DNA of 64,000 nucleotides from Streptomyces sp. HmicA12. Lineage in GTDB: Bacteria > Actinomycetota > Actinomycetes > Streptomycetales > Streptomycetaceae. The DNA is taken from contig NZ_KB891811.1 in NCBI RefSeq assembly GCF_000373565.1, positions 1 to 64,000 on the forward strand, written 5' to 3'. Shown in pieces: positions 8,803 through 17,478 of this stretch; the stretch's first letter is position 1, and each line of letters begins with the position of its first letter. The notes beneath the pieces are model-generated. The model saw only the letters and a program-made list of their open reading frames with translations, ran no database searches and had not been told where the DNA came from. Both the position numbers and the translations under genes were made by a program.

Positions 8803-9395
8803 TTGGTCCTCCGTCCTTCCACAGCGACGGCAGCCAGCACGAGCAGGCCGGGGAGGATCGGCGCGAAGGCGGGGACCTCGAAGACCACGACGCCGAGTAC
8901 CACGACGGCACCGACCAGCATCAGGCTCCCCCGCCAGTCGCCCGGCACGGACTCGGCGGCACGCGCCAAGGTGGCTCTCCAGGTCGCGCCCGGGCGCCAC
9001 TTGGCGGAACTGCGAACGCCGATGATCACTACGAATATCAGGGCCAGGCCGGTCAGGAGGCCGATGGGCCGTCCTCCAGGCACACCGGCGGCCAGCGCCA
9101 ACAGATCCGTGCCAGCCACCGCGACCACGGCCAGGGGGGTGAGCAGGACGATCGGCTGCCGAAGGGACGTGCCCAGCAGGGCGACGAAGCGTCGCACGGT
9201 GGGGGTCCGCTCCGTCTCGGTCATTTCCCGCAGCAAAGTCGCGCCGGCGCCTGCCGCGGCGAGGGAGGTCACTACAGGCAGGGAAGCGATGGTCACCAGT
9301 AGGCCGATGAGCAGGACTTCGGAGGGCAGTTCCAGATAGCGCAGCAGGCCGGTGCGCGGCTCGCGGCCGGCAGCTGGTGGTGCAGTCATTTGCAT
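8799..9395 (-). CDS. YesL-like (DUF624) integral membrane protein
   Basis: This 198-residue protein has four to five membrane helices (about 27-50, 78-98, 107-127, 156-176, 180-195) and a PGDWRGSLMLVG motif. DUF624/YesL proteins are known beside oligosaccharide importers; yesL lies in the RG-I locus of Bacillus subtilis next to yesOPQ. ATG 9395 has AAGGG 6 nt upstream inside the end of the preceding permease gene, which stops at 9398. The molecular role of the family is not established; an accessory role in uptake is inferred from context. Confidence 0.75.
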   Translation of the reverse strand: MQMTAPPAAGREPRTGLLRYLELPSEVLLIGLLVTIASLPVVTSLAAAGAGATLLREMTETERTPTVRRFVALLGTSLRQPIVLLTPLAVVAVAGTDLLALAAGVPGGRPIGLLTGLALIFVVIIGVRSSAKWRPGATWRATLARAAESVPGDWRGSLMLVGAVVVLGVVVFEVPAFAPILPGLLVLAAVAVEGRRTK

Positions 9396-9397
9396 GA

Positions 9398-10285
9398 TCA
9401 GCCCTTCAGCCCCGAGGTGGAGACACCATCGACGAGGAAGCGCTGGAACGCGACGAAGAAGAGTCCGATGGGTACGAGGGCCAGGACCGACATGGCGAAC
9501 ATCGGCCCGAACGACGACTGGCTGGTCTGGTCGACGTAGATCTGCAGTGCCAGCGGGAGCGTGAACTTCGACGGATCGTTGAGGTAGATCAGCTGGCTGA
9601 AGAAGTCGTTCCAGGTCCAGATGAAGGTGAAGATCGACGTCGTGATGACGGCCGGCCTGAGCAGCGGGAGGATCACGTACCAGAAGGTGCGGAAGGGGCC
9701 GCAGCCGTCGATGGTGGCGCTCTCGTCCAGCTCTCGGGGAAGCCCGCGGACGAACTGCACCATCAGGAAGACGAAGAAGGCGTCCGTGGCGAAGAACTTG
9801 GGCAGCACGAGCGGCCAGAAGGTGTTCACCATGTCGAGCTTCTGGAAGATGATGTACTGCGGGATCAGGACCACATGGTGCGGCAGCATGATCGTGGAGA
9901 TCATGAAGGCGAAGAGCGGTCCGCGCCCGCGGAACTGCAGTCGGCCGAAGACGTATCCGGCCAGCGCACAAGACAGGACGTTGCCGATCACCGCGAGGCC
10001 GGAGACGGCCAGCGAGTTCCCGAAGTACTGCCAGACGCTGTAACCGGCGACGCCGCCGAACACCTGACTGTAGTTCGAGCCTGTCGCGTGCTTCGGGAGC
10101 AGCGAGAGGTTGGTCAAGACCTCGCTCGCGGGCTTGAACGAACTGGAGACGAGCCACACGACGGGGTACATCAGCACCAGGACCAGGGCGATGACAGCCA
10201 GGTGCCACAGCACGGTGCGTACGGTGAGTCCGCGTCGTCCGGTCGTCGTCGTGGAGGGTGCGAGGGTAGTGGCCTGGACGCTCAT
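9398..10285 (-). CDS. sugar ABC transporter permease, MalG type
   Basis: This 295-residue protein has six predicted membrane helices and an N-terminal cytoplasmic tail. The EAA-type loop that contacts the ATPase is visible around DESATIDGCGPFRTFWYVILP. It ends in SGLKG, typical of MalG-type subunits. ATG 10285 overlaps the stop of the MalF-type gene as ATGA (10282-10285). Together with that partner and the lipoprotein upstream it forms an oligosaccharide importer. No ATPase gene is linked. Confidence 0.92.
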   Translation of the reverse strand: MSVQATTLAPSTTTTGRRGLTVRTVLWHLAVIALVLVLMYPVVWLVSSSFKPASEVLTNLSLLPKHATGSNYSQVFGGVAGYSVWQYFGNSLAVSGLAVIGNVLSCALAGYVFGRLQFRGRGPLFAFMISTIMLPHHVVLIPQYIIFQKLDMVNTFWPLVLPKFFATDAFFVFLMVQFVRGLPRELDESATIDGCGPFRTFWYVILPLLRPAVITTSIFTFIWTWNDFFSQLIYLNDPSKFTLPLALQIYVDQTSQSSFGPMFAMSVLALVPIGLFFVAFQRFLVDGVSTSGLKG

Positions 10286-11250
10286 CGGTTGCCCTCCCCG
10301 GCGTAGAAGACCCACTTCCGCGAGCTGCGGAACAGTAGGACGGTGATGACCGCGATCACGATCAGCAGCACCCAGGCCATGGCCGACGCGTAGCCCATCT
10401 CGAAGTTGTTGAAGCCGCGCTGGTAGAGGTACAGGGTGTACAGGAGCGCGGAGTCGCTGGGTCCTCCGCGTCCGCTGCCGATGACGAAGGCTCCGGTGAA
10501 GGACTGGAACGCCTGGATGATCTCCAGGACGAGGTTGAACAGCAGCACCGGCGTGATCATGGGCAAAGTGACGGCGAAGAAGCGCCGGACCGGTCCGGCG
10601 CCATCCAGAGACGCCGCCTCGTACAGCTCCTTGGGCACCTGCTTCAGCCCGGCGAGGAAGATCACCATCGGTGCGCCGAACTGCCAGACGGCCAGTGCGA
10701 TCACGGTGAGCAGCGCGTAGCGGGGCTGGTCGACCATGCTGCCGACGTGGATGCCGAAGATGCCGAGAAACCGGTCGACGAAGCCGTTGGATCCGAACAG
10801 GGAGCGCCAGACGAGGGCCACGCTGACGCTGGCGCCCAGCAGGGACGGCGCATAGAAGGCGGAGCGGTAGAAGCCGGTTCCGCGGCGCTGCTTGTTGAGG
10901 AGCAGCGCGATGCCCAGGGCTACGGCGAGCTTGAGCGGGACAGAGACGAGCGCGAATTTCACCGTGACCGCGACGGAATTCCAGTAGCGGTCGTCCTGAG
11001 TGAACATGCGCTCGAAGTTCTGCAGGCCGACCCACTGCGGCGTGTTGAAGAGGTCGTAGTTGGTGAAGGCCAGGTAAAGCGAGGCCAGCATGGGGCCGAT
11101 GGTCAGCAGCGAGGCGCCGATGAGCCAGGGAGACAAGAAGACGTAAGCCGCTCCGCTCCGCTGCGCCCGCCGGCGTGGACTAGCTGCCTCTTTGGACACG
11201 GGTGGCTTGACTCGCTCTCCCGTTGAGCGAGCCCGTGCGATGGTGGGCAT
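10282..11250 (-). CDS. sugar ABC transporter permease, MalF type
   Basis: This 322-residue protein has a basic cytoplasmic N-terminus (to about residue 33), six membrane helices and the EAA loop YEAASLDGAGPVRRFFAVTLP. It is the heterodimer partner of the downstream MalG-type subunit, with which it overlaps by 4 bp. Gene order (binding protein, MalF, MalG) and the adjacent YesL-like gene match the YesOPQ-type RG-I importers of Bacillus, which suggests unsaturated RG oligosaccharides as cargo. That assignment is from context only. Confidence 0.92.
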   Translation of the reverse strand: MPTIARARSTGERVKPPVSKEAASPRRRAQRSGAAYVFLSPWLIGASLLTIGPMLASLYLAFTNYDLFNTPQWVGLQNFERMFTQDDRYWNSVAVTVKFALVSVPLKLAVALGIALLLNKQRRGTGFYRSAFYAPSLLGASVSVALVWRSLFGSNGFVDRFLGIFGIHVGSMVDQPRYALLTVIALAVWQFGAPMVIFLAGLKQVPKELYEAASLDGAGPVRRFFAVTLPMITPVLLFNLVLEIIQAFQSFTGAFVIGSGRGGPSDSALLYTLYLYQRGFNNFEMGYASAMAWVLLIVIAVITVLLFRSSRKWVFYAGEGNR

Positions 11251-11268
11251 CGCGTGATCCTTTCTGCG

Positions 11269-11294
11269 CCCCGCGGTCGCGACTGACCGCGGGG
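11269..11294 (-). terminator. intercistronic hairpin between binding protein and permeases
   Basis: A perfect 10-bp stem (CCCCGCGGTC at 11269-11278, GACCGCGGGG at 11285-11294, 6-nt loop) fills the 56-bp gap between the binding-protein stop and the MalF start. Hairpins here commonly attenuate permease expression relative to the more abundant binding protein or protect upstream mRNA. Confidence 0.65.
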
Positions 11295-11306
11295 AGGGCG
11301 CACTTC

Positions 11307-12608
11307 TTACTGTCCGAGGGACTGCTTGGCATTGGCCACGACCTTGGCGGCACCTGCGGACACGCTGGTCTTGCCGAAGATCACGTCGTCGTAGACCCGC
11401 TGGAAGTCCGTCTTGACGGCCGAACTCCCGCTGGGCCAGAGCCAGGTGTCGGAGGGGCTGAGCTTGTCCGACACCTTGGACTGGAAGTCGCAGACCTGCT
11501 TGTCAGCTCCGGTGGCCTTGGCGCAGACACTGGCCGCGACCTTGGAGTTGGGCGGCGTGCCACGGGTGGTGCCGAGCACCTTGCCCGATTCGGGGTCATT
11601 GAGGATGAAGTTGAGCAGCAGCGCGGCGGCGTCCTTGTGAGAAGAGGTCTTGGCGATGCCGTAGTAGACGGGGGGCAGGGCGGCCATGCCGGTTTCCGTC
11701 TTGCTGTCGCTCGGCAGCGGTGCGTAACCAAGCGTTCCCGAGTAGGTCGACACGTAGCTGGTCACGCTGGAGTCGTAGGCGATCTCGGAACCCGACCGCT
11801 TCGCGACGAGGGCCGAGTTCTGCGCCGAGCCATCCATCTTGGTGGTGTCCTGGGCCCCGGTGACACCCTTCTCCTTGCGCATCGCCGCCAGCATGTTCCA
11901 GTACTGCGCGAGATCCTTCTCGGTGAAGCCGAGCTTGCGGTCGCTGGTGTAGAGCTGCTTGCCGTGCTGGTGCAGCCAGCTCTCGAACCAGTCGATGGCC
12001 CAACCGAAGTCCGTGGTCCCCGCCCTGCCGCTCTTGGCCTCGACCTTGGCCATGTCGGAGGCGAACTGCTTCCAGGTCCAACCGTCTTCGGGGACGGTCA
12101 CCCCCGCCTTCTTGAACAGGTCCTTGTCGTAGGCAAGCAGCTGCGTCGTCAGGCCTGCGGGCATCGCGTACTGTTTGCCGGCCGCCTTACCACCCGCGAG
12201 AAGATTGTCGGAGATCCCCTCGGTCTTCAGATCCTTACCGACGTACGGGGTCAGGTCGGCGAGCTGATTCTTCTGCTGATACTCGCCGAAGGTCGGGCGG
12301 TCCAGTTGCAGCAGATCGGGCGCGTTGCCACCGGCGATCTGCGTGGTCAGCTTCTGTACGTAGGCGGGGTAACCGCTGAATTCGGTCTGGACCTTGATAT
12401 TGGGGTGTGCCTTCTCGAACCGGGCCACCACCTTCTCGGTGACTTGGGCCCGGTCCTCGTTGCCCCACCAGACGAAGCGGATCGTCTGCTTGCTGTCGCT
12501 GCTGACGTCGCTGGAGGACGTCGAGCATGCGGTGAGGCTTCCGGCAAGGGTGAAAGCGGCTGCGGCCAGCACAGTCCAACGGCCCCGACGCGGGGTGCGA
12601 CCTCTCAT
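11307..12608 (-). CDS. extracellular sugar-binding lipoprotein of ABC importer
   Basis: This 433-residue protein has a lipoprotein signal (basic start, hydrophobic segment, lipobox LTAC with Cys at about residue 28). The mature part is a solute-binding protein of the maltose/oligosaccharide cluster (IRFVWWGNEDRAQ, DLLQLDRPTF, the GWTWKQF hinge region). It would capture oligosaccharides at the cell surface and deliver them to the two permeases downstream. It is divergent from a LacI-family gene, with tandem palindromes in the shared promoter region. Confidence 0.92.
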   Translation of the reverse strand: MRGRTPRRGRWTVLAAAAFTLAGSLTACSTSSSDVSSDSKQTIRFVWWGNEDRAQVTEKVVARFEKAHPNIKVQTEFSGYPAYVQKLTTQIAGGNAPDLLQLDRPTFGEYQQKNQLADLTPYVGKDLKTEGISDNLLAGGKAAGKQYAMPAGLTTQLLAYDKDLFKKAGVTVPEDGWTWKQFASDMAKVEAKSGRAGTTDFGWAIDWFESWLHQHGKQLYTSDRKLGFTEKDLAQYWNMLAAMRKEKGVTGAQDTTKMDGSAQNSALVAKRSGSEIAYDSSVTSYVSTYSGTLGYAPLPSDSKTETGMAALPPVYYGIAKTSSHKDAAALLLNFILNDPESGKVLGTTRGTPPNSKVAASVCAKATGADKQVCDFQSKVSDKLSPSDTWLWPSGSSAVKTDFQRVYDDVIFGKTSVSAGAAKVVANAKQSLGQ

Positions 12609-12688
12609 GGGTGTCCCTTAATGATTCGGCGGTGAATCGATCGGATGAGCGGAGGCCTCGTGCGACTCGCAGGCGAGTTCTCCGACCC

Positions 12689-12713
12689 GTGAGCGTTCAC
12701 GTGAACGTTCACG
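12689..12713. promoter_or_regulatory. tandem LacI-type operator palindromes
   Basis: Two adjoining 12-bp elements, GTGAGCGTTCAC (12689-12700) and GTGAACGTTCAC (12701-12712), lie between the divergent binding-protein and LacI genes. The second extends to a perfect 14-bp palindrome CGTGAACGTTCACG (12700-12713). Their junction makes a third palindrome, GTTCACGTGAAC (12695-12706). Central-CG palindromes are typical LacI-family operators. The site is 80-105 bp from the binding-protein start and 119-143 bp from the regulator start, so one complex could control both promoters. Confidence 0.75.
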
Positions 12714-12831
12714 GTAGGCTCGCGGAGACGTTACGTCCGTGCGTCGGCAGCGTCAATACTTGATGCTCGGATGGGGAGTTGACCTTCTGAGCGCCTGCAT
12801 AATGAGCGTCGTCCACCAACGGGGAGAGACC

Positions 12832-13833
12832 ATGGCCAGACAGCGGATCACGATCGAGGACGTCGCCCGGGCGGCCGGAGTCTCACGCCAGACCGTCACC
12901 CGCGCGATGAAGGACATGGCGGAGATCAGCCCCGCAACCCGGCAGCGTGTGCTGGATGCGGCGGAAGAGCTGGGGTACAGGCCGAGCCGGTTCGCCAGCA
13001 ACCTCGCTTCCAGCCAGCGAAGTCATGCCATCGGACTGGTGATCGCGTCGTTCCGCAACCCGTACTACACGGAACTGGCCGCAGAGGTCCTGGACATCGC
13101 GACGGCACGCGGCTGGCAAGTGGTCGTATGCTCCCGCGAGCAGGGCACCGATCTGGAACTGATCTCCACACTGGCGGGCCAAGTCGACGCAATTCTCGGC
13201 TACTTCGTCGCTCCCGAGCAGGCCTCCCTCGCATCCGCCGCCCGTGGGGTCCCCGTGGTGATGTTCGAGCGAACTGCCGCGGTGCCCGGACTGCACTCGG
13301 TCGACCTCGACTTCGAGCACGGGATCGAGGCGCTGCTGACCGAACTCAGAAACCGCGGCGCCTCCCGCTTCGGCCTTATCGAATCCGACACCGCGACCGA
13401 ACCCGGCCCCTATCAGCCCACAGAGCGGCGACGCGCTTACGAGAAGCTCGCAGGCCCCGGTTCCCTCGACTCGATCGTCCTGGCCGAGGAGTCGATGCGC
13501 GGCGGCGCCGACGGCTTCCAGCGGTTGTGGAACGACTCCCCCGGGCTCGATGCGGTACTCGTGTTCAACGACCTCATGGCGATGGGCGCCGTGCACGGCG
13601 CCCAGGCCCTCGGTGTGTCAATACCGGATGATGTGCGCATTGTGGGGATCGACGGGCTCTCCCTCGGCAGCGTCACGACACCCTCACTGTCCACGCTGTC
13701 CATCGACCGCCTGGCCTTGGCAAAGACTGCTGCGGGCATCGTCGACACGCTCCTGGAGACACAGGATGCCGGGCCTCACGAGTCCATCGTCCGCACCGTC
13801 ACGCCACAACCGCTGTGGCGCGAGTCCGCGTGA
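12832..13833 (+). CDS. LacI-family transcriptional regulator of the first importer operon
   Basis: This 333-residue protein starts at ATG 12832, with GGGGAGAG 4-10 nt upstream; the frame is open further upstream but lacks a better start. The HTH (IEDVARAAGVSRQTVTRAMKD) is at residues 6-26 and the sugar-binding effector domain at about 60-330. It is divergent from the binding-protein gene and faces the tandem GTTCAC/GTGAAC palindromes, so it most likely represses the importer/YesL/oxidoreductase operon and itself, with release by an imported sugar. The ligand is unknown, but PL4-derived RG oligosaccharides are a reasonable guess. Confidence 0.9.
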   Translation: MARQRITIEDVARAAGVSRQTVTRAMKDMAEISPATRQRVLDAAEELGYRPSRFASNLASSQRSHAIGLVIASFRNPYYTELAAEVLDIATARGWQVVVCSREQGTDLELISTLAGQVDAILGYFVAPEQASLASAARGVPVVMFERTAAVPGLHSVDLDFEHGIEALLTELRNRGASRFGLIESDTATEPGPYQPTERRRAYEKLAGPGSLDSIVLAEESMRGGADGFQRLWNDSPGLDAVLVFNDLMAMGAVHGAQALGVSIPDDVRIVGIDGLSLGSVTTPSLSTLSIDRLALAKTAAGIVDTLLETQDAGPHESIVRTVTPQPLWRESA

Positions 13834-13884
13834 AAGAGCCCTTGCTCGGCCGAGCCCTACGACTCGGAGCGTGGTCTGAGGTGT

Positions 13885-13914
13885 GGCGGGTCCGGCCCAC
13901 GGGCCGGACCCGCC
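13885..13914. terminator. bidirectional terminator between convergent genes
   Basis: A perfect 14-bp GC stem (arms 13885-13898 and 13901-13914) with a minimal loop lies between the LacI gene ending at 13833 and the convergent beta-helix gene ending at 13937. Confidence 0.8.
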
Positions 13915-13936
13915 GCTGCCTACCTCCCGTCAAGGG

Positions 13937-15181
13937 TCAGCAGACGTCCTTCGTGGTGTTCACCAGCTCGACATTCTTGATGACCGTGTTCTCGGCGCAC
14001 GGGCTCTCCAAGATGGAAGAGTCGGTCACGCTCAGATTCTCCAGCGTGACGTCGCTCGTATTCGCGAACTCGTCGCGGGCCGCGATGCGGATGCTTCCAG
14101 GTCCTGACACAGTGCCGCTCTCCGTCGCAATGGTGACGTTGTAGCAGTTCTCTATCAGGATGGTGTTGTTGCCGGTGTCAGCGATGTCGACGCGATCGAT
14201 GACCGCGCCCCCGCTCTCGGAGACGCAGAAGATGCCACGGCCTCCTCCTCGTGCGATGACCTGCTTCACGTGGATGTTGGCCTCGTAGCTGTCGCCGATC
14301 CGGCCGTTCCGGTTGGCCATCCGGAAGGCGGCGTAGCCGGTTCCGGCTCCGACGTTGTCGGCGTCCACGGTGCCCACCTCGGCATTCGTGGTGGTGTTGA
14401 GGAGCAGCCCCGCCTCGCCCACGTCTCGTGCTGTCACCGTGCCGATGGTGACGCCGTCCAGGCCGGCGGTCTCAACCGCATGGGAGCTGGCACCCGAGAC
14501 ATATACGTTGTCGATCCGAGTGTTGGTCGCGGGTGCCGTCTTGCCACCGTTGTCGATCCGGATACCCAGGCCGCCGCTGAGGCGCATGTCGATCTGCCCC
14601 AGGATGAGGTTGCTGACGCTACGGAAGAACATCCCGTACATCGGCGCACCAGTGATCTTCGCGTGCTGCACCTCGACGTCGTGCGTGTCCCTGGAGTAGA
14701 TGGGCCCAGTATCGGTGGCCACGGCCCCGGTCGCGTTGATAGTGCCGCAGACATCCAGGACGGTCTAGCTGGGCAGCTTCAGCCGTTCCGACGCGCTGAT
14801 CGTCCCGGAGCCGCGGACGACCAGGCGCTCCTTGGCCGTGCGGTTGGGAGTCAGGCTGCTCAGGCCGGCGTTCATGGCGGCGAACATGTCGTCCCCCGTA
14901 TAGACGACGGTGTCGCCATGACGGGCCGTCCAGGTGTCTCCCGACTTGGCGACCTCCGCCTGGTAGTCGCCCGCACCGCACTCCTGTGACTTCTCCGCAG
15001 CCGGAGACGGCGACGCCTCCTCAGCGGCGGTCCCTCCTGAAGCAGATGCCGTCCCTTCGGTACCAAATGCGTTGCCCTGCACTCCTATCGCCCACGCCGC
15101 AACAACAAGCGTCGAGACGCTCGCCGCTGCGAGTGAGACGCTCTTGCGCCGACTCCTGTGTCGGCGCGTGCTGTGTCGCAT
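13937..15181 (-). pseudogene. secreted right-handed beta-helix protein (pectate lyase-like fold) interrupted by an amber codon
   Basis: Two open segments, 14765-15181 and 13937-14764, are in the same frame and separated by a single TAG at 14765-14767. Read through, they give one protein of about 414 residues. The N-terminus has a basic region and a hydrophobic signal (about 12-40), then a Ser/Ala/Glu-rich linker and a first fold segment ending ASERLKLPS. After the stop come TVLDVCGTINATG and regular beta-helix coils (VSGASSHAVETAGLDGVTIGT, NTTTNAEVGTVDADN) to a C-terminal DVC. A Tyr codon (TAC) mutated to TAG is the simplest explanation. The product is probably a truncated, inactive 138-residue protein unless the codon is suppressed. 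No frameshift or deletion is visible, so the change looks recent. Confidence 0.8.
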
Positions 15182-15218
15182 GATTCAGATTCCTTGCAGT
15201 CGTATGTGCGTGTGGGGG

Positions 15219-15257
15219 GACGTGGGTGTGCCGGATGCCGTCCGGCACACCCACGTC
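15219..15257 (-). terminator. terminator downstream of the GH53 gene
   Basis: A perfect 17-bp stem (arms 15219-15235 and 15241-15257, 5-nt loop) lies about 125 bp past the GH53 stop and just upstream of the beta-helix gene start at 15181. It separates the two minus-strand genes. Confidence 0.78.
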
Positions 15258-15383
15258 TCATAGATCCGGTCCCTTACACATGGGGGACTTGCGCGCGGCC
15301 CCTCGGATCACAGAAAGCCCGGTGAACCCTTGTGTGACATGGGTCTCTCCACAGATGGGGCCGTACGATTCAGCCCTGCTGCC

Positions 15384-16436
15384 CTATGTGTTGAGGAAAC
15401 CGTCCAAGGCGGCGGTGGGGCGCCGCGTGGTGGGATCCCAAGCGCAGCTGTTGTAGTCCCCGATGAACGGTGCGTAGCCTTCCGGTTCCCAGAAGAAGGT
15501 GCCCAGCCCGCCGAAGCCCTTGAGACCAGTGACAAAGGCGCTCAGCGAATCGCGCACCTGTGTCGGCTTGCCCAACGGACCGCCGTATTCGACCTGCATC
15601 ACCGGCTTGCCGTAGGTGGACTGGATGGTCTCCATGTTGCTCAGCACCGTCGGCACGTTGCCGCCCTGTGCATACGAGGACAGTCCGGTGATGTCCCACT
15701 CTCCGCCGTTGTCCTGGTAGGCGTTGAGGAAGTTCTGCACGTTCGACAGGTTCTGCGGCTGCCCCAGGTGGACCAGGGTCAGTGCACTCGGGAACACGTA
15801 CTTGACTTGCTCGTGCGCTGCCATCAGCAGGCCGGTCATCTGTGCCGGTGCACTCACACTGCCTGTGGGTTTACACAGGCCCGAGTTGGTCTCGTTCCCG
15901 ATCGCCACCCAGGTCGGGCTGACCCGGTAGTACTTCAGGACGTTCATGGAGTGGTAGACGTACTCGGCCATGGCCTCGCGCATCTGGCTGTACGTCATCG
16001 ACGCCCAGGCGGCGGGCGGTATCTGCTTACCGACGGAGTTCCATGTGTCGCCGAAGATATAGCTGATCATCACCTGCATGCCGGCGTTCTTCACGCGCAG
16101 CGCCATCGCGGCGGTCTCTTCGATGGAGCAGTGACCGTCGTGCGGGTCGTCCGACGGATTCACGAAGGTACGCAGCCGGATCGCGGTGATTCCGTAGGCC
16201 TTCAGGATGGTGAGCAGGTCCTGCTCCACGCCGTCCTTGTTGCGCCAGGTATAGCCGTTGTCCTCCATCTGTGCCGCCCAGCTGATGTCAGCGCCCTTGA
16301 TGAAGGGAGTGGCACCGTGAGCTGTTCCCGCACCAAGCTGGCTGCTGAGGGTGACGGCGGCAGCGGCAGCGGCCGTGCCGGTCAGCAGGGTGCGGCGGGA
16401 CATGTGGCGGGCGGGTGTGCTTTCGGTCGGACTCAT
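15384..16436 (-). CDS. secreted arabinogalactan endo-beta-1,4-galactanase, GH53
   Basis: This 350-residue protein has a Tat-type leader (SRRTLLTG at 13-20, A-rich core, cleavage near AHG-A about residue 42) and a full GH53 TIM barrel. The opening motif is FIKGADISWAAQMEDNG. The acid/base is Glu182 in VAIGNETN and the nucleophile Glu283 in VMQVEYGG, both in their expected places. It would cut the beta-1,4-galactan side chains of RG-I outside the cell into galacto-oligosaccharides. It is the last gene after an importer operon on the same strand, 122 bp behind the MalG-type gene, so that importer probably carries its products. Length is normal for a single-domain GH53. Confidence 0.93.
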   Translation of the reverse strand: MSPTESTPARHMSRRTLLTGTAAAAAAVTLSSQLGAGTAHGATPFIKGADISWAAQMEDNGYTWRNKDGVEQDLLTILKAYGITAIRLRTFVNPSDDPHDGHCSIEETAAMALRVKNAGMQVMISYIFGDTWNSVGKQIPPAAWASMTYSQMREAMAEYVYHSMNVLKYYRVSPTWVAIGNETNSGLCKPTGSVSAPAQMTGLLMAAHEQVKYVFPSALTLVHLGQPQNLSNVQNFLNAYQDNGGEWDITGLSSYAQGGNVPTVLSNMETIQSTYGKPVMQVEYGGPLGKPTQVRDSLSAFVTGLKGFGGLGTFFWEPEGYAPFIGDYNSCAWDPTTRRPTAALDGFLNT

Positions 16437-16558
16437 GGGGCGGCTCCTTGGAGAACGAGATGTGTCTACCGGCCGAAATGTGGGCCGGAGCAGGGGAGGG
16501 CGGGAAGGCGGTGGCCCGGCGTATGAGCCTCGCGGCCTTCCTGTTGCTGCCTGTCGGC

Positions 16559-17464
16559 TCAGCCCTTGACGCCTGAACCGAGGGCAGAGCTGATGAAGTG
16601 GCGCTGCGCGAACAGGAATATCAGCAGGACAGGCGCGATGTAGAGGATCGACGCGGCCGCCTGCAGGGTGGGGATGCCGTCACCGTGCGGGTCGCGGTAT
16701 GCCGCGGTGACGGCCACGGCGAGGGTGGTGTTGTCCTGGTTCAGCAGCAGGGACGGAGCCAGGTAGTCACCCCACGCCCAGGTGAAGGACAGCAGCAATG
16801 AGGTCATGATGATGGGACGTGACAGGGGCAGGAAGATCTGGATGTAGGTACGCAGCCAGCCGCAGCCGTCGATGATGGCCGCGTCTTCCATTTCCAGAGG
16901 GATGGCAGCGAAGAACTGCCGGAAGAGGAAGATCAGGTAGGGCGAGCCGCCGATTCCCCACAGCAGCCAGGGCCAGAACGTTCCGACCAGCCCGAGACGG
17001 GAGAAGACGATGTAGGCGGGGATGAGCGTGGCGATCGCGGGGATCATCATCGTGGCGAGCACGATGTTGAACAGGGTCTTGCTGCCACGCGACCGAATCC
17101 GGGCGAACGCGAAACCGACGGTCGCACTCGACGCGGTGGTGAGGACTGCGGTCATGGTGGCAAGGAAGAGCGAGTTGCCGAAGTAGGCCCCCAGGTCGAC
17201 CCTGGTGACGCTCTCGACGAAGTTGTGCCACTGCGGACGCACGTGCAGCAGCGCGCCGGCACCGTCGGCGAGTTGCCCTGGAGAAGCGATTGCCGTCAGA
17301 CCGATCCACAGGAACGGGACGCCGAACACGGCAACGCAGCAGATGACGGCGATGTAGACGAATGCGGATTGTCGGTGCCGCCGTTCCCTGGAGGCCCTGG
17401 GCCCGGGCGTCGACGAGCTGGTCGGCGCGGCGGCCGGAGGATGGTGGATATTCGTGATCGTCAC
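16559..17464 (-). CDS. sugar ABC transporter permease, MalG type
   Basis: This 301-residue protein starts at GTG 17464 (GAGAGG about 10 nt upstream, 14 bp after the MalF stop). It has six membrane helices, the EAA-type loop MEDAAIIDGCGWLRTYIQIFLP and the characteristic SGVKG end. It pairs with the upstream MalF-type subunit. Cargo is inferred to be galacto-oligosaccharides from the GH53 gene that follows. Confidence 0.92.
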   Translation of the reverse strand: MTITNIHHPPAAAPTSSSTPGPRASRERRHRQSAFVYIAVICCVAVFGVPFLWIGLTAIASPGQLADGAGALLHVRPQWHNFVESVTRVDLGAYFGNSLFLATMTAVLTTASSATVGFAFARIRSRGSKTLFNIVLATMMIPAIATLIPAYIVFSRLGLVGTFWPWLLWGIGGSPYLIFLFRQFFAAIPLEMEDAAIIDGCGWLRTYIQIFLPLSRPIIMTSLLLSFTWAWGDYLAPSLLLNQDNTTLAVAVTAAYRDPHGDGIPTLQAAASILYIAPVLLIFLFAQRHFISSALGSGVKG

Positions 17465-17478
17465 CGGAATCTCGCCTC

